NCBI GenBank assembly: GCA_039707465.1
Contig: CM077643.1
Span: forward strand, 46,194,605-46,258,604
DNA: 64,000 bases
Reading direction: 5' to 3'
DNA from: Rhabdophis nuchalis
Lineage: Eukaryota; Chordata; Lepidosauria; Squamata; Natricidae
Each line of letters opens with the position of its first letter. The first letter of the stretch is position 1. Of the stretch, positions 14,501 through 23,280 are shown one piece after another. The position numbers and the translations under genes are program-made. Under the pieces are notes generated by a model, which saw only the letters and a program-made list of their open reading frames with translations, searched no databases and was not told the DNA's origin.

Positions 14501-16768
14501 ATAAAATTAAGGAAGAAACATGAAAACAGGGTTTTTGAAAATATGTGGATGAATGGCAAGAAGGAACCAACTCCATAATCATATTTGAAAGACTAGGATC
14601 TAACTACTGAACAAGATCAATAGTGAACAAAATCTTGGGAGAAAACTGCAAAACTGTGGTGAAGGAAAAAATAGAAGACTGATTGCATTCATGTTAAAAG
14701 CAATTAGATAAATAATCATACATAAACATACAAAAATAATCAGACTTTAAATTAGGCCTCCCAGTCTCCTCTTTGGGACTCAGTCTTCCAAAGGATGTGA
14801 GGTCAATACATTTTAATTTGGGGGTCTATTTTAAGGGGGGGAATTGAAGCTTTAGGTTTTGTAGAGGCTTAAAGCTGATGCAACATCCGTTAAATTTCCC
14901 TAAATTAACAGATGATAACTTCAAAACATTTAATCCAGATCAACAGGACAAAAAAGGAAGTGCAGTTTCCATTTGTGATATAAAACCTGGATGTCTTATA
15001 GAAAGCATTAGATTTGCTTTGACATGCCATATTCACCAGGGGGCAGATTTCATCCAATACTGAATAATGTACTGAAATTCTCTTAGGAATTTTGATCTAG
15101 ACACCAACAGAAAGCCAAACTTAAAGCTTAGAGATACATAGTAATTAAGGGAAAACTAATTTGCATACATTTGCCTTTTTACATCTGAGCAAGAAGCTCA
15201 ATTTTTTTTTAAAAATGTAGATATTTCTATTATCACTTCACAATAAAATGTAAGTGATAACACAAATAAAGAAATTAAATTCCATTCAATGAATAAATAT
15301 ATCTATTCTATGGAATCCCCAAAATTAATCATTTGAGGTACATGTGATCAGAAAAATAGAAAGGGATGAATGAAAAAGGATAATTTATTTCATTTTGTAA
15401 GAGTTTACAAAAATTTGTTAATGTGATAGTTCTGTTCTTAGATGAACAGCTTGACCTGTTTTCAAACCCAATTTAATAACATGTTTTTATGAACTCAAGG
15501 CCAGAATCATATACATACAAGAAAATTAACACTAAATATTTACCTACCAAGTTTTGGATGCAATGGTTTTGAACCTGAGCCAGGTGATATTTACCGTTTT
15601 GATCATTTTGGAAGTATTTCAGTTTCAAAATAACCCTGCTGAATTAAAAATGCTATATTTGGAATTCAAAACCCCTCTAAAATAAAGAAAGCAACTTTTA
15701 ACATGAAAAATAGATTTAGTTCACCATTTTATACGTCTATTCAATGGCTTGGTGCACACCTATCATAAACTTGTGTGTTTTGTTTGGATTTTGTTTCGTT
15801 TCAGGAGTACCTTGAGTGCAAATGAGTAGGCTTTTTCGCCTACATTAATGGACTTTGGATCATCATCATCCAGGCTTTCCCAAATTCTTACATCTCCATC
15901 ACTGCCACAAGTTACAATACAACTAAAGAAACAAAATCAAAATACAGGGATACAGTAAAAATATGCATAACTATTTCATACACACACATTCAGATCTCAT
16001 TAAAATATATTGCAACAAAAGATACATTATCCAATCTTTAAAGAATAATAAATAATGATACAAGCAAAGATGCTGGTCTCAAGCAATGGCATTTATAGGA
16101 TTGATATTTCCTAAGTAATTCCCCAGATTAATTAAACTCAGGTATACATATACATATTAAACTCCTACTGTGTTTTCCTTACTTTAGTCTTCCTGTCTTA
16201 AGGGAATCTGATCAATCTGATTTCTAAACCAGTTTATGACTTATCATAATGTGCAAACCCAGCTTTGGTAATGATATATATGCAAACCCACAATGATTCA
16301 TTTAAGGATGACAACTGAGAGTACTGGAACCACATCCTTAAGCAGTGTGATCACACGATGCCACACTTTATGACCATATTGCTTAGTGGCAGCAATGAAG
16401 GTCCAGATGCCATTGCTAATAACCTATATATATTGAAATATTTTGGTTATTTATTTTAATTGGTATATTGGGAAATAACTTTGGCATGGCTTACATGATG
16501 GGGTGGGAGGGGTGTTCAAATCTAGTCACTTTGAAAAGAGACTAATAAATTTTATAATGTGTTGTCATGATTCCGACACTAGTTTCTCTTAATTCCTTTG
16601 CTGCTAATTATTCGGTCAGGGACACATTTCAAAAATGTTTGTATGTTTCTAAATTAAATCACTAGATAAGCAAAGATAAGCTTCAATCACTCACCTTCCA
16701 GTGTCATTGAAACAGACATCTGTCTGGCCTTCTGTATGTCCATATCTCATTGGTTTTTGTGAGGACAT
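265..16768 (-). CDS. WDHD1: WDHD1 (AND-1/CTF4), N-terminal 720 codons in 16 exons
   Basis: WD repeat and HMG-box DNA-binding protein 1 is the nuclear Ctf4-like trimeric hub that couples the CMG helicase to DNA polymerase alpha and helps sister chromatid cohesion. Coding exons (high to low): 16768-16695, 15922-15811, 13841-13690, 12536-12425, 11072-11022, 9801-9706, 7619-7527, 7119-7013, 6702-6561, 6392-6194, 5924-5740, 4206-4022, 3662-3421, 2314-2177, 1720-1564, 379-265. Lengths sum to 2160 nt and every junction phase matches. Residues 1 to about 310 form the WD40 propeller (VRIW, VRVW, IKLY, MVIW strand motifs), about 315-420 an acidic linker, and about 430-720 the SepB domain (TPRQKPFQSGST, EGIVRMLNR, NPQQLR). 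The C-terminus with the HMG box (about 400 more residues in mammals) is beyond the window. No frameshift or stop was seen. Identification rests on remembered vertebrate WDHD1 and is very secure. Confidence 0.97.
1564..1720 (-). CDS. WDHD1: WDHD1 coding exon 15
   Basis: SepB domain, GTPCYMDSEGIVRMLNR through CNTREHCKGKSNHYW to NPQQL(R). 157 nt, phase 1 in and phase 2 out. The acceptor is aatgtctag/GTACTCC and the donor CTCAG/GTACAA. The polypyrimidine tract is short, but the reading frame and family match leave little doubt. Confidence 0.95.
2177..2314 (-). CDS. WDHD1: WDHD1 coding exon 14
   Basis: This exon has no long open frame of its own but is clear from translation across the splice sites: TGFEGDQCLGIQLLELG, then a basic patch RKKKQIL and SRKSYLAWVGFSAE. 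138 nt. The acceptor is tttgtag/GCACTGG and the donor GCAGAAG/GTAAGG. It fills exactly the gap between the flanking exons in phase and in family alignment. Confidence 0.93.
2755..2885. mobile_element. hAT-like MITE in a WDHD1 intron
   Basis: About 131 bp between the inverted ends CAGGTGGCAAACT and AGTTTAACACCCCTG. It is the same end type as the element at 58620-58736. No reading frame. A clear 8-bp target duplication is not preserved. Confidence 0.5.
3421..3662 (-). CDS. WDHD1: WDHD1 coding exon 13
   Basis: SepB domain, SKLHCIHFNSWDPNKEW to GPVVSMAGHGEQLLVVFNK. 242 nt; the first base completes Ser (AG/C) and the last G opens Gly. The acceptor is catctttag/CAAGCTAC and the donor AATAAAG/GTGCTTAC. 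The motif DIEAVCLGQGWA is strongly conserved in the family. Confidence 0.96.
4022..4206 (-). CDS. WDHD1: WDHD1 coding exon 12
   Basis: Start of the propeller-like part of SepB: VWNSLGIIRCYNDEQDN, VEFHDTAVHHAMHLPNN and LACESTEELA(S). 185 nt, phase 0 in and phase 2 out. The acceptor is cttatag/GTATGG and the donor GCAAG/GTAAAA. Confidence 0.95.
4330..4393 (+). mobile_element. CR1 3' end fragment
   Basis: Carries the usual 3' terminal motif of the CR1 copies in this window, gtgccgccctgggtcc followed by acgggcgggatataaa and an A-rich tail of AATAAA units. No coding part remains. It is followed directly by a hAT-like element. Confidence 0.75.
4394..4655. mobile_element. hAT-like MITE (same family as 62894-63193)
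   Basis: Begins with gtgctgggttcc and ends near caacccaccattgg. The interior shares ctccagctgctyrgcggagcg and ggtgggccctcc with the intact copy at 62894-63193. Non-coding. Flanking duplication not resolved because the left side abuts the CR1 tail. Confidence 0.6.
5425..5515. mobile_element. hAT foldback MITE, 91 bp, TSD ATTTAGAA
   Basis: The ends cagtgtttctcaacctt and aaggttgagaaacactg are inverted copies. The flanking 8-bp duplication ATTTAGAA (5417-5424 and 5516-5523) is exact. The interior holds the common aactcccagaattccccag block. Non-coding. Confidence 0.9.
5529..5591. repeat. (ATT)n microsatellite
   Basis: About 21 perfect ATT units immediately right of the MITE at 5425-5515, then imperfect ACT/GTT units to about 5620. 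It lies in a WDHD1 intron. It may be the tail of a degraded CR1 piece, since ttaaatttatatgc follows. Confidence 0.95.
5740..5924 (-). CDS. WDHD1: WDHD1 coding exon 11
   Basis: Linker to SepB: TGLLKANSALDKEEGEDDLDN, then the conserved block GPLPTPRQKPFQSGST and LTHRFM. 185 nt, phase 1 in and phase 0 out. The acceptor is ccttttgtag/ATACTGG. The donor ATG/GTTATT is weak, with no match at +3 to +5 to the GTRAGT consensus, yet phase and family both require it. Confidence 0.94.
6194..6392 (-). CDS. WDHD1: WDHD1 coding exon 10, acidic linker
   Basis: Codes for the acidic linker after the propeller: KSYDDLFDEDDKEDFL, NDEDEDDFKLASGRPR and IIEDDENSL. 199 nt, phase 0 in and phase 1 out. The acceptor is cttcag/GCACCT and the donor CTCTAG/GTTAGA. 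This is the least conserved exon relative to remembered mammalian WDHD1, but the ASGRPR and EDDENS anchors remain. Confidence 0.94.
6561..6702 (-). CDS. WDHD1: WDHD1 coding exon 9
   Basis: Last propeller blade: VKHEKGYTVCGLAWHP, then YTDAEGNLGLLENVCD. 142 nt; the first G completes Arg with AG of the preceding exon, and it ends in phase 0. The acceptor is ctttttcag/GGTAAAAC and the donor CACAAG/GTAATA. Correct joining requires the outer (upstream) of the two duplicated donors in exon 8. Confidence 0.96.
6994..7031 (-). repeat. WDHD1: 19-bp tandem duplication of the WDHD1 exon 8 splice donor
   Basis: On the minus strand CTGGAAAGGTACCAGATGG is present twice in tandem, giving two identical donors CTGGAAAG/GTACCAG, 19 bp apart (exon ends 7013 and 6994). 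Use of the first keeps frame with exon 9; the second would add 19 nt and shift the frame. Confidence 0.95.
7013..7119 (-). CDS. WDHD1: WDHD1 coding exon 8
   Basis: Propeller blade PLNVVAWSPCGQYLAAGS, then GGYMVIWKVETQECLE(R). 107 nt, phase 0 in and phase 2 out with the upstream donor. The acceptor is catgttag/CCCCTAAA. The donor region is tandemly duplicated, as described at 6994-7031. Confidence 0.95.
7527..7619 (-). CDS. WDHD1: WDHD1 coding exon 7
   Basis: Propeller segment LLAIPVEKTIKLYRRETWDH and ELDLSDNFITQ. 93 nt, phase 0 on both sides. The acceptor is cctaaatag/CTACTAGCC and the donor CACAG/GTTGGT. Confidence 0.93.
7895..8290 (-). mobile_element. CR1 LINE 3' fragment, avian-like type
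   Basis: On the plus strand it starts with agagttggaaaggacyttggaggtcttctag-type sequence and continues through a decayed C-terminus of ORF2; minus-strand reading MGMSTLMKRKTREDMIALFQ and LELRRNLLTVRAI is recognisable. It is 5' truncated. At 7973-7980 it has ccctacat, the uninterrupted form of the site that carries hAT insertions in the CR1 copies at 37757 and 57072. Confidence 0.8.
8495..8600. mobile_element. hAT foldback MITE, 106 bp, TSD TTCTAATA
   Basis: Ends cagggatgtccaa and ttggacatccctg are inverted, and almost the whole element folds back on itself. The exact 8-bp duplication TTCTAATA flanks it (8487-8494 and 8601-8608). Confidence 0.9.
8703..8796. mobile_element. hAT foldback MITE, cagtgtttctcaacc family
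   Basis: Ends cagcgtttctcaacctt and aaggttgagaaacactg. Same family as 5425-5515. The flanks ctctagcc and gtctagcc agree in 7 of 8 positions, or tctagccc exactly if the ends are shifted by one base. Confidence 0.85.
9706..9801 (-). CDS. WDHD1: WDHD1 coding exon 6
   Basis: Propeller segment NCEISWPLLEKCNDVINAKS followed by LCRLAWQPKIGK. 96 nt, 32 codons, phase 0 on both sides. The acceptor is tttgcttccag/AATTGTG and the donor GGAAAG/GTAATC. Confidence 0.94.
9835..10420. mobile_element. TA-flanked MITE, 586 bp, in a WDHD1 intron
   Basis: Inverted ends ctgtatttttcggactataag and ttatactctgaaaagtacag, each bordered by TA (9833-9834, 10421-10422). The interior is GC-rich and built of repeated and inverted modules around ccccagcccc, aggagcactctgcag and aaaccctctgtg. 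The longer frames inside (up to 163 codons) follow these repeats and show no protein signature. A second copy is at 23831-24383. TA flanks suggest a Tc1/mariner/pogo-type transposase; the family name is not known to me. Confidence 0.8.
11022..11072 (-). CDS. WDHD1: WDHD1 coding exon 5, 51 nt microexon
   Basis: Seventeen codons, ASASCDGSVRVWKISEQ, one WD40 blade strand pair. Phase 0 on both sides, acceptor ctttttcag/GCATCG, donor GAACAG/GTAAAT. Confidence 0.94.
11618..11869. mobile_element. hAT-like MITE, caggggtcgccaacc family
   Basis: Left end caggggtcgccaaccccc and right end ggttggggaattctg. Flanks ctgtatat and ctgtaaga agree in 5-6 of 8 positions, so this is an old copy. Overlapping frames of about 130 codons have no recognisable domain. 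Confidence 0.6.
12425..12536 (-). CDS. WDHD1: WDHD1 coding exon 4
   Basis: DFLVKIVDVTDSSQQKTFRG and HDAPVLSVSLDPTDTFL, a WD40 blade with the GH dipeptide. 112 nt; T completes Ser from the previous AG. The acceptor is tatctctag/TGACTTT and the donor TTTCTG/GTATGT. Confidence 0.95.
12765..12965 (-). mobile_element. tRNA-derived (MIR-like) SINE, minus strand
   Basis: Shares ttttcttggraaggttt, gtggtttgccactg, gggctgagagaaagtga and the end block ccttaaccattacatcaaac with the copies at 23090-23280 and, inverted, at 53548-54175. In the minus direction the end block reads like a tRNA A box (tagtggttaaggc type). No transcript is implied. Confidence 0.65.
13690..13841 (-). CDS. WDHD1: WDHD1 coding exon 3
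   Basis: NGRLITAVSNNTVQIHTFPE, GLPDGILTRFTTNANHVVFS and ADGSKVAVGS. 152 nt, phase 0 in and phase 2 out. The acceptor is atttgtag/AATGGG and the donor GGATCTAG/GTAAAT. Confidence 0.95.
13842..15810. other. WDHD1: WDHD1 intron without recognised elements
   Basis: AT-rich intronic sequence between coding exons 3 and 2. Short frames (for example 61 codons near 14878) have no family match. There is a G-run near 13943. I see no repeat that I can name. Confidence 0.6.
15811..15922 (-). CDS. WDHD1: WDHD1 coding exon 2
   Basis: CIVTCGSDGDVRIWESLDDD and DPKSINVGEKAYSFALK. 112 nt, first base completes Ser, phase 0 out. The acceptor is gtttctttag/TTGTAT and the donor CTCAAG/GTACTC. VRIW marks the first complete WD repeat. 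Confidence 0.96.
16695..16768 (-). CDS. WDHD1: WDHD1 coding exon 1 with the start codon
   Basis: MSSQKPMRYGHTEGQTDVCF then NDTG(S). The start is set by homology to KPMRYGHTEG near the amino end of vertebrate WDHD1 and by an in-frame ATG in the context AAGAAAATG. Donor GGAAG/GTGAGT is strong. The 5' splice acceptor of this exon is ambiguous between aaatag (16778 side) and gcgaag just before AAAATG, so the exon has only a few untranslated bases. Confidence 0.95.
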
Positions 16769-16954
16769 TTTCTTCGCCTATTTAAACAGTATAAAAGGCT
16801 TCTGCCTTAATCAATGACAAATGCAACATTTTTACCTCCTTCAATAAAAACTCTGAGTCTAGCAGCAATAAAATGCAAATAAATAAATAAATAAAAATGA
16901 AGTAAAACAACTGCAAAATACGGACTAGGCCTCTCCTAGTGAAGAATGATTCAT

Positions 16955-17715
16955 AGGATCCTTTTTCAGTTTAGTTTAGTTTACTTTATTGTCATTGCAC
17001 ATGGTACAATGAAATTAAATGCCGTCTTCAGTGTACATTATAACTATGAAAATAAAAAAAACAAACACAGATCCTTTTCTTTCTATATAATTGAAATTGA
17101 AAACCCGATATTGCACTATACTATAGAATTCAATATGGTTACTGCCCTGGGATAGCAGCTGTTTTTCAGCCTATTTGTTCTTGTTTTTATTGTCCTGTAC
17201 CGTCTGCCAGATGGTAATCGTTCAACAAAAAGGTGCCCAGGATGAGATGGATCTTTAAGAATGTTTTGAACTTCCTTAAGGCAGCGAGAGCTATAAAGCT
17301 CTTCCAAGGAAGGGAGAGGGCAACCAATGATACTCTGGGCAATGACGTTGACCCTCTGGAGTGCTGTCCTATCTGCCACTGTGCAATTGGCAAACCACAC
17401 ACAGATGCAGTAAGTTAAAATACTCCCTATGGTGCAGCAGTATATCACAGAGAGTTTTTCATTCAGTTGTTGTTTCCTGAGAAATCTCGGGTGGTATAAT
17501 CTCTCCTGGGCCCTTTTGACCAGTGCTGCAAATGTGAGTGTGCCAGGTCAGGTCCTCTTTTACAATAACACCCAGAAACTTAAAACTGGCCACTTGCTTC
17601 ACTCTGTCCCCATTGATAAGCAAGGGCTGGATGTCTGATCTATTCCTTCTATAGTCCACTATTAAGATCCTTTTACTGATGTGGGTCATGCAATCCAGAA
17701 TTTTATCAATTATAC
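16955..17715 (-). mobile_element. L2/Rex-like LINE 3' fragment in WDHD1 intron 1
   Basis: Minus-strand translation gives decayed ORF2 C-terminus pieces LINGDRVKQVASFKFLGV, then a frameshift, then FANCTVADRTALQRVNVIAQ, SIIGCPLPSLEELY and LPSGRRYRTIKTRTNRLKNS. The 3' end near 16960 reads, on the minus strand, like acaatgacaataaagtaaac, matching the 3' end of the LINE at 45870-47075. It lacks the catalytic FADD part and is 5' truncated. Clade (L2 versus Rex1) is not settled by eye. Confidence 0.8.
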
Positions 17716-17919
17716 GACCATTAGGGCTGCAATTTCAGGATCAGCAACCCTAAAGGTTATATTTTATTTCAAACTTTCTCAACCAGGTGCCCTTCCGAGT
17801 ACACTGCATGACCTCCCTCAAACCACGCTGGATTAGGATGATGGGACATGTCGTCCAATACACCAAGAGAGGGAAAGACTGCCTACGGCTCAGCTAATAG
17901 AAGACGCCTTATTCCCTTC

Positions 17920-18680
17920 CCCGTTGAAGTCACCCGAGAAACGGCGAGAGGACCTTCCCCCACCGGCTCCTGAGGACGTGCGTGGGGATAGCCACGGGTG
18001 GGGTGGGGGGGAGACTCTCGTTTCCCAAGCACAGCCCCAAAGAGCGGCTCACACTAGCCCCTCACGGGCAAAGCTACGCCGCCCCGCTGCCGTCACTCAC
18101 CCGCCGTCCTTCGAGCTTTCCCGCGCTTCGCTTCTGAGTGACATCATCAGCGCCAGAGGCCGGGCCGTGCTTTTTCTTGGCCCTCTCATTGGGCCGTTGC
18201 GCTTTCCGTCCCACGCTCGGACCCGCCTCCATTCCCACCCCGGGAAGCCGGCTACATCCTGTCAGGGAGGCCGCTGGAGAGGGGAGGGGAGGAGGTGGGC
18301 TGCGCCTGCGCCTTCATAACTGCTTGGAAGGCGGAGAGGAAAAGCAGCGCCTGTGGGCTGAGGGACGGACGGACGGACGGCGGGAAGGGTGGGGTTAGAA
18401 GGAGGGCGGTCAAGCCTCCGGGCTTCTTTGCCTCCGCGTCCTTCTTTTGCCCCCTTTTCCCTGGAAACCGTAGGGGTTGCTCCGTTCCCTCTGCCGCCCT
18501 CCTTTCTCCTTCCCTGTCCAGCCCCGTTCTGCGCTCTTTTAACTCTTCTTTTGGGACACAGATTTTAGGGGCGGGGAGGGGGGAGAAAACACGCTCCTGT
18601 TTTGCAGGAGCAGCAGCTTTCTTGGCCACGGTCCTCTTTTCCCTTTTACTGCCCGCCCCCCCTCCGATATATTGAGACTT
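17920..18680. promoter_or_regulatory. CpG-rich bidirectional promoter of WDHD1 and SOCS4
   Basis: This is the only long GC- and CpG-rich stretch of single-copy character in the window. It lies between the 5' ends of two divergent genes. Recognisable sites are TTTCCCGC (18117-18124, an E2F consensus, fitting an S-phase gene such as WDHD1), TGACATCA (18139-18146, ATF/CRE-like) and inverted CCAAT (attgg near 18188). No TATA box was seen. Start sites are inferred to lie within it. Frames of 60-147 codons here are products of high GC and have no family match. Confidence 0.75.
18101..18160 (-). other. WDHD1: Probable non-coding exon 1 of WDHD1
   Basis: On the minus strand GGACGGCGG/GTGAGTGACGG is a strong splice donor at 18101/18100 inside the CpG island. 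It is upstream of the ATG exon in the right orientation, and mammalian WDHD1 also has a 5' untranslated first exon. The 5' limit is a guess. Confidence 0.6.
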
Positions 18681-18952
18681 CTGGAGCTTTTCCATATATT
18701 CTTCCCCCCCCCCCCACGTCCCACCCCCCAGCCTTCTCTCCTTTGCAGTTTAATTGCAACCATATGTAACCTAACCAGAAATAACTTTCCATGTATCCTA
18801 AAGGGATTTCCTTCCAAAGGAATGGATTTCGAATGGCAGCTATTGCTTCTCTTTCTTAACTTCCCTCCACCTTCAGCCACTTTTTCCTAGCATACTTTGC
18901 CTTTCAATTGCCCCTATTTCTTTATTTTTTTCTATCTTCATCCTCCAATTCC

Positions 18953-19015
<63 letters not shown>

Positions 19016-19081
19016 CTCTTTCTCTCTCTCTCTCCCCCTTCCTTCCTTTCATTCCCTCCCACCCTCCCTTCTCTTCTCTTC

Positions 19082-19119
<38 letters not shown>

Positions 19120-19120
19120 C
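18953..19120. repeat. Compound (TTTC)n / (TC)n / (CA)n microsatellite
   Basis: About 14 TTTC units, then CT-rich sequence, (TC)n and (CA)n, just downstream of the promoter island in SOCS4 intron 1 or its 5' exon. Poly-Phe/Leu/Ser frames here are artefacts of the repeat. Confidence 0.95.
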
Positions 19121-19359
19121 CACATACAGAAAGTTTGAAGATCCTCCCCTTCTCTCCTCCTTTCTCATCCTTGGATCCCCTCAGCCCCAATCCTTCCTCC
19201 TCCTCCTCCTCCTCCAGCTGTGCAGTTGCTCCGTCATCCTTTGTGTCTGATGGCGAGCAGTGGTGCCTGCCAGTGCCACGGTATTTGGACGAGGTTTCTC
19301 TTTCTTCCCTGCTTTTTGGCATCCCTTCAAAATGTTCCTTCGGGTGAGCAGCAGGTGAG

Positions 19360-22300
19360 CATGTACATTCATGGGGAAAGAAGCGGTGGGGGGTGGGGGG
19401 AGATGGAAAGAACTAGCATCTGTTCATTCTGATAAAGTTATCCCTCTCCAGTAAACTCAACTTTTATGAGCAACCAGGATGTTGGTGAAATGTTTCTTTA
19501 CAAATCCTGGGGAGAAAAACTGAATTTGAGACAGATATCCATTGGTGGTGGTTGGCGGAAAAGGAGCCAACAGAAAATTAGTTTCAGTGTTAATTTCATA
19601 GCCACAGCCATCATTTCAGCAGCATAATTTTTAAAAAACAGTTAAAGGAAAAAAATGTGATTTTATGCCAGAATAAAGTTATTGTTTTAAAAGTTTATTT
19701 TAAAATTCTGGAAATGCATATTATGAAATGTTCATGTGGCAAACAGCTATTTTAATGATTGTTCGAAGTGCAAGATTTCATGGAAAATATTTACTGTGTT
19801 TAGTTCAGCATTTGCATCACGGTGATTGCATCCGCCTTCTAAGTTTAACCAAGGAATGGTAGATCTTAAGGTTAGAAAATGTCATCTTTAGAACAAGCAC
19901 CTGTTTTGTTTTAAAGAGCTTTGAGTTGCCTACTTGTGGATCTAAAAAGTTAGAAATTTATTTCTCTTCATCATCTTACAGTTCTTTCTCAATATGTTTT
20001 TAAAGTTACATGGAAATGTCAGTTAGACTAATTGAAATTGACAATATTCCAAAAGCCATTTGTTTATGTTTTCATCCCGAGGCTGCTGCTTTTAGAATAA
20101 AAACTAAAAGTTGGAGAAATCATATGGCGTGTGAATTCTTGTTCCTGCCCACTTATATTTGGAAAGTTCGTTTGGCTGTTACTGACTCTTAGCTGACAAA
20201 ATATAATAAATAGTTTTGGATAGCTTATTTGACCATGTTTACACTACATAGGGAAATATTTTTGGTTTCATGCTGTGCTTTGTTAATCAGGCAGATCATT
20301 TTGGGGATACATAGAGAAATTTATTTTTTAAAAAGGTCAGTGCCTATTTTCTTCCTAGGAAACCAGGTATTATTTTAACTGGTTTTAATTAGAATATGTT
20401 CTAATCATTTAATCGTCAAATATCTAATCAAATATTTTGCTACAATATGTTCTACATGCATTAAATCATGACATTATACCAAAATATCTGAACATAATTA
20501 ACTTGTTTTATTTTAGAAATTTTTCTTAATGCTCTTTGCATTTTCTCTGCCATTTAATATATATTTAGAATATCTGGGGGCTTTAGGAGAATTGTGAGAA
20601 GTGACTTTGAGGATCTTAATCCTTTTTGAATGAAACTGAGAATATTTCTCTAAGTGGAACCATTCTAGGAGGCCTGAGAGGAGTTAAAATAGACAATTTC
20701 CTGTCAGCCCATTCTCTTTATGCATTCCACTCTTATTGGGATTTTTCAGGGTGGGGTGGGGTGTTGGACACTGTTCTGCTGTTGATTTTGCAAGCCCTTT
20801 AGCTTGATCCAACTGTCTCTTCTCTCATCTCAGTTGCCACATGGATTTTCAGGACCAAACATCAAGATAATTTACTGATTGTAGCTCCCACTGGAGCTAA
20901 ACTGATCCCAACATTATTGGAAAGTTCTTCTCGTTAAAAACTTCTGCTACATACATGATCTTACCCAGCTCTCATTCATTTAGGAAAAGTTGAAATATGA
21001 GACATTCAGAATTACCGGTAATTGTGTTCCTTATCAACAAGCTGTTTTGGATTTTTCTGAATCCAAAATGTATCTGGCAAGTCCAGTCCAATATATTATT
21101 CCTTATACCTGACATATATGAATATTCAAGATAAATCACTTGGGCAGCTTTTATTTTAAAGAAAAAACATTTGGTAATATAATATGTGTTAACAAATTAT
21201 GAGAGGGAGTAAACTCTGAAGTGATACATATCCTCTTTTTCTTATGTAAAGTTCCCTGCAGAATGGTTAACTAGTATTTTCCAAGTGAATAATAATATTC
21301 TTTCATTTTCAATCAATATATTTGTAAAATGATGCAGAAATGCCTTATGCGGTCCGGATAATATGTGAAAAGCCATTATGTGAAAAGCCATTATGCAACT
21401 TCTGTTCTGTCAAAATTTGGTATCAGAAAAGAGATGATGTGCACTTGAAAAGAATTAGGACATGGCTCCTAGCAATATTCTGTCTTCCTGATTTGATGTA
21501 GTAAAAGATCAGTCAAATATCTTGTGTGTTCTCCCTTCAGGATAAAATCTATATCAAGCTTTAAGTGAAGTTAAAGTGAATGCATCAATTTCCATGCTCT
21601 CTTTCAGATAAGATATGACATTATAGTCAGAGAGGCAATCATGGGTTGAGGAACAATGGCTAAAACTCTTCAGTGATTTTCATGCTATGATGACTTTTGT
21701 TGTAGCCAAAAATCATATGACTCAAAAGAATTCTTTGCTCTATTGTTTCTGTGAGAGCTAGCTTCACATTTAAATATTTTTCAAGTGCTGTTACAAATGG
21801 AAGACACAAGCCTCCTTTTTATTGAGATGACCTGTATCACCTCTGCTAATTTTCTGTTAAAATAAAGCAGATGCCATATCTTCCCTTATCAAATGGCTCA
21901 CTCCATCAATGCTGTCTTCCAGGTGAAAATATATTTAATAACTAGATTGCCATTTACTTTAATTTGTTTTGTTGACATAGTTGATATGAAGCTATGTGTA
22001 TTTAGTTTAAATACATATCTATATGTTATGAAGCAGAGAGGGGTGACACTGATGAGAAGGAGAACAAGAATGAAATACGGACTTCAGTAAATCTATATGA
22101 ATACAATTTACATGAGTGCTTCTTTTGAATTGGATTTGTGTTCGTTTTTTGTCATCAGATTATCAAAATGTAATTGGCCTTTATGTTGATAAAGTTATAG
22201 ACCCAATTTGTGCTAATAGTATTTTGCATTCGCATGCATAAGATTTTTTTAAACTGTATATTGTAGACTTATGTAGGTATTGCTTTAAATCTATCATTAA

Positions 22301-23089
22301 GTTCAGCGTGGTGCTTGTTAATGTAACATTTAATCAAAATTCCTTTTGTCTTGCTCAATCACTGACTGAGTGATCATATATAAACCCTAAAGGGATAAAT
22401 CAGGGAAGGGGAATATCTCTCAGTGACAATATTATGATTGGTAAAGAGATAAAATGATAATAGATTAATTAAACAGAGGGTAGGAGTGAGAGCTTTGTTC
22501 TTTTATCATCTCAATTAGTTTATTAAAAGATGATTACTAGAGCTGAGAGAGTGTGGGATGTAGAAAGGAAAATTCTCTGTACAATTGGAATCACAGATTT
22601 CTTTTTTCCCCAGAATAAGAAAACAAGATTGTCAATATTTTAGAAAAACAATGGGTTCGAAAGACACACTTTTTCTAAAACATCAACAAGCTTATTTCTT
22701 ACTCTGGGAAAAAACAAACCCGTGATTTCAATTATGTAAAGAATTTTTAAAATTCCTTTAAAAACCAAAAGAGCTGTTCTCCTACTCTGTAATATTGCAA
22801 CTCCTTTAAATAATGAATGAATTTGTGTGATTTCCCTCCAAATAAAGCTAATGATTTCATTGCAGTTAGGACTAGGTAAGAAATAACTATACCAGTTGCT
22901 CTTAATAATTAAATGTTAATATATTAAATAAAACTATGACATAATCTTAGAGCTTTATAAAATATATCAATCTTTGTATGTCACTAACATTACATTTTTA
23001 CAGACACTCCAAGATTCATAGCTTTACTACTATATACCACATGAGCAGAAATGCCTGAAACATACAAATATTTCTAGGAGAAGCCAAAC
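19360..23089. other. SOCS4 intron 1, left part, no recognised elements
   Basis: AT-rich intronic sequence. I see no exon, RNA gene or nameable repeat. Two donor-like GTGAGC sites at about 19342 and 19353 (the second as CAG/GTGAGC) are possible ends of a SOCS4 leader exon but cannot be proven from sequence. Confidence 0.5.
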
Positions 23090-23280
23090 CCAAATTAATG
23101 CTTAGATTAATTCCTGCAATTTTCTTGGCAAGATTTTGGAAATGGTTTGCCATTGCCTTCTTAGAGCTGAGAAAGGAGAGTGACTGGCCTAAAGCCATCT
23201 CCATGTCTTCATGCCTAAGGTAGAAATAGAACTCACGATCTCCCAGATTTTATCCTGGTGCCTTAACCGCTACATCTATG
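23090..23280 (-). mobile_element. tRNA-derived (MIR-like) SINE, minus strand
   Basis: Shows attttcttggcaagatttt, atggtttgccattgcctt and ccttaaccgctacatc as in the copies at 12765 and 53548. Diverged and non-functional. Confidence 0.65.

Noticed and set aside
18252..18695. Frames of 126-147 codons in the CpG island on both strands
   Set aside because: High GC removes stop codons; no domain, no splice context, and overlapping frames on both strands.
19335..19360. SOCS4 leader exon ending at GTGAGC donors
   Set aside because: Plausible donors, but an exon from the island to here would include the long microsatellite; not supportable without transcripts.
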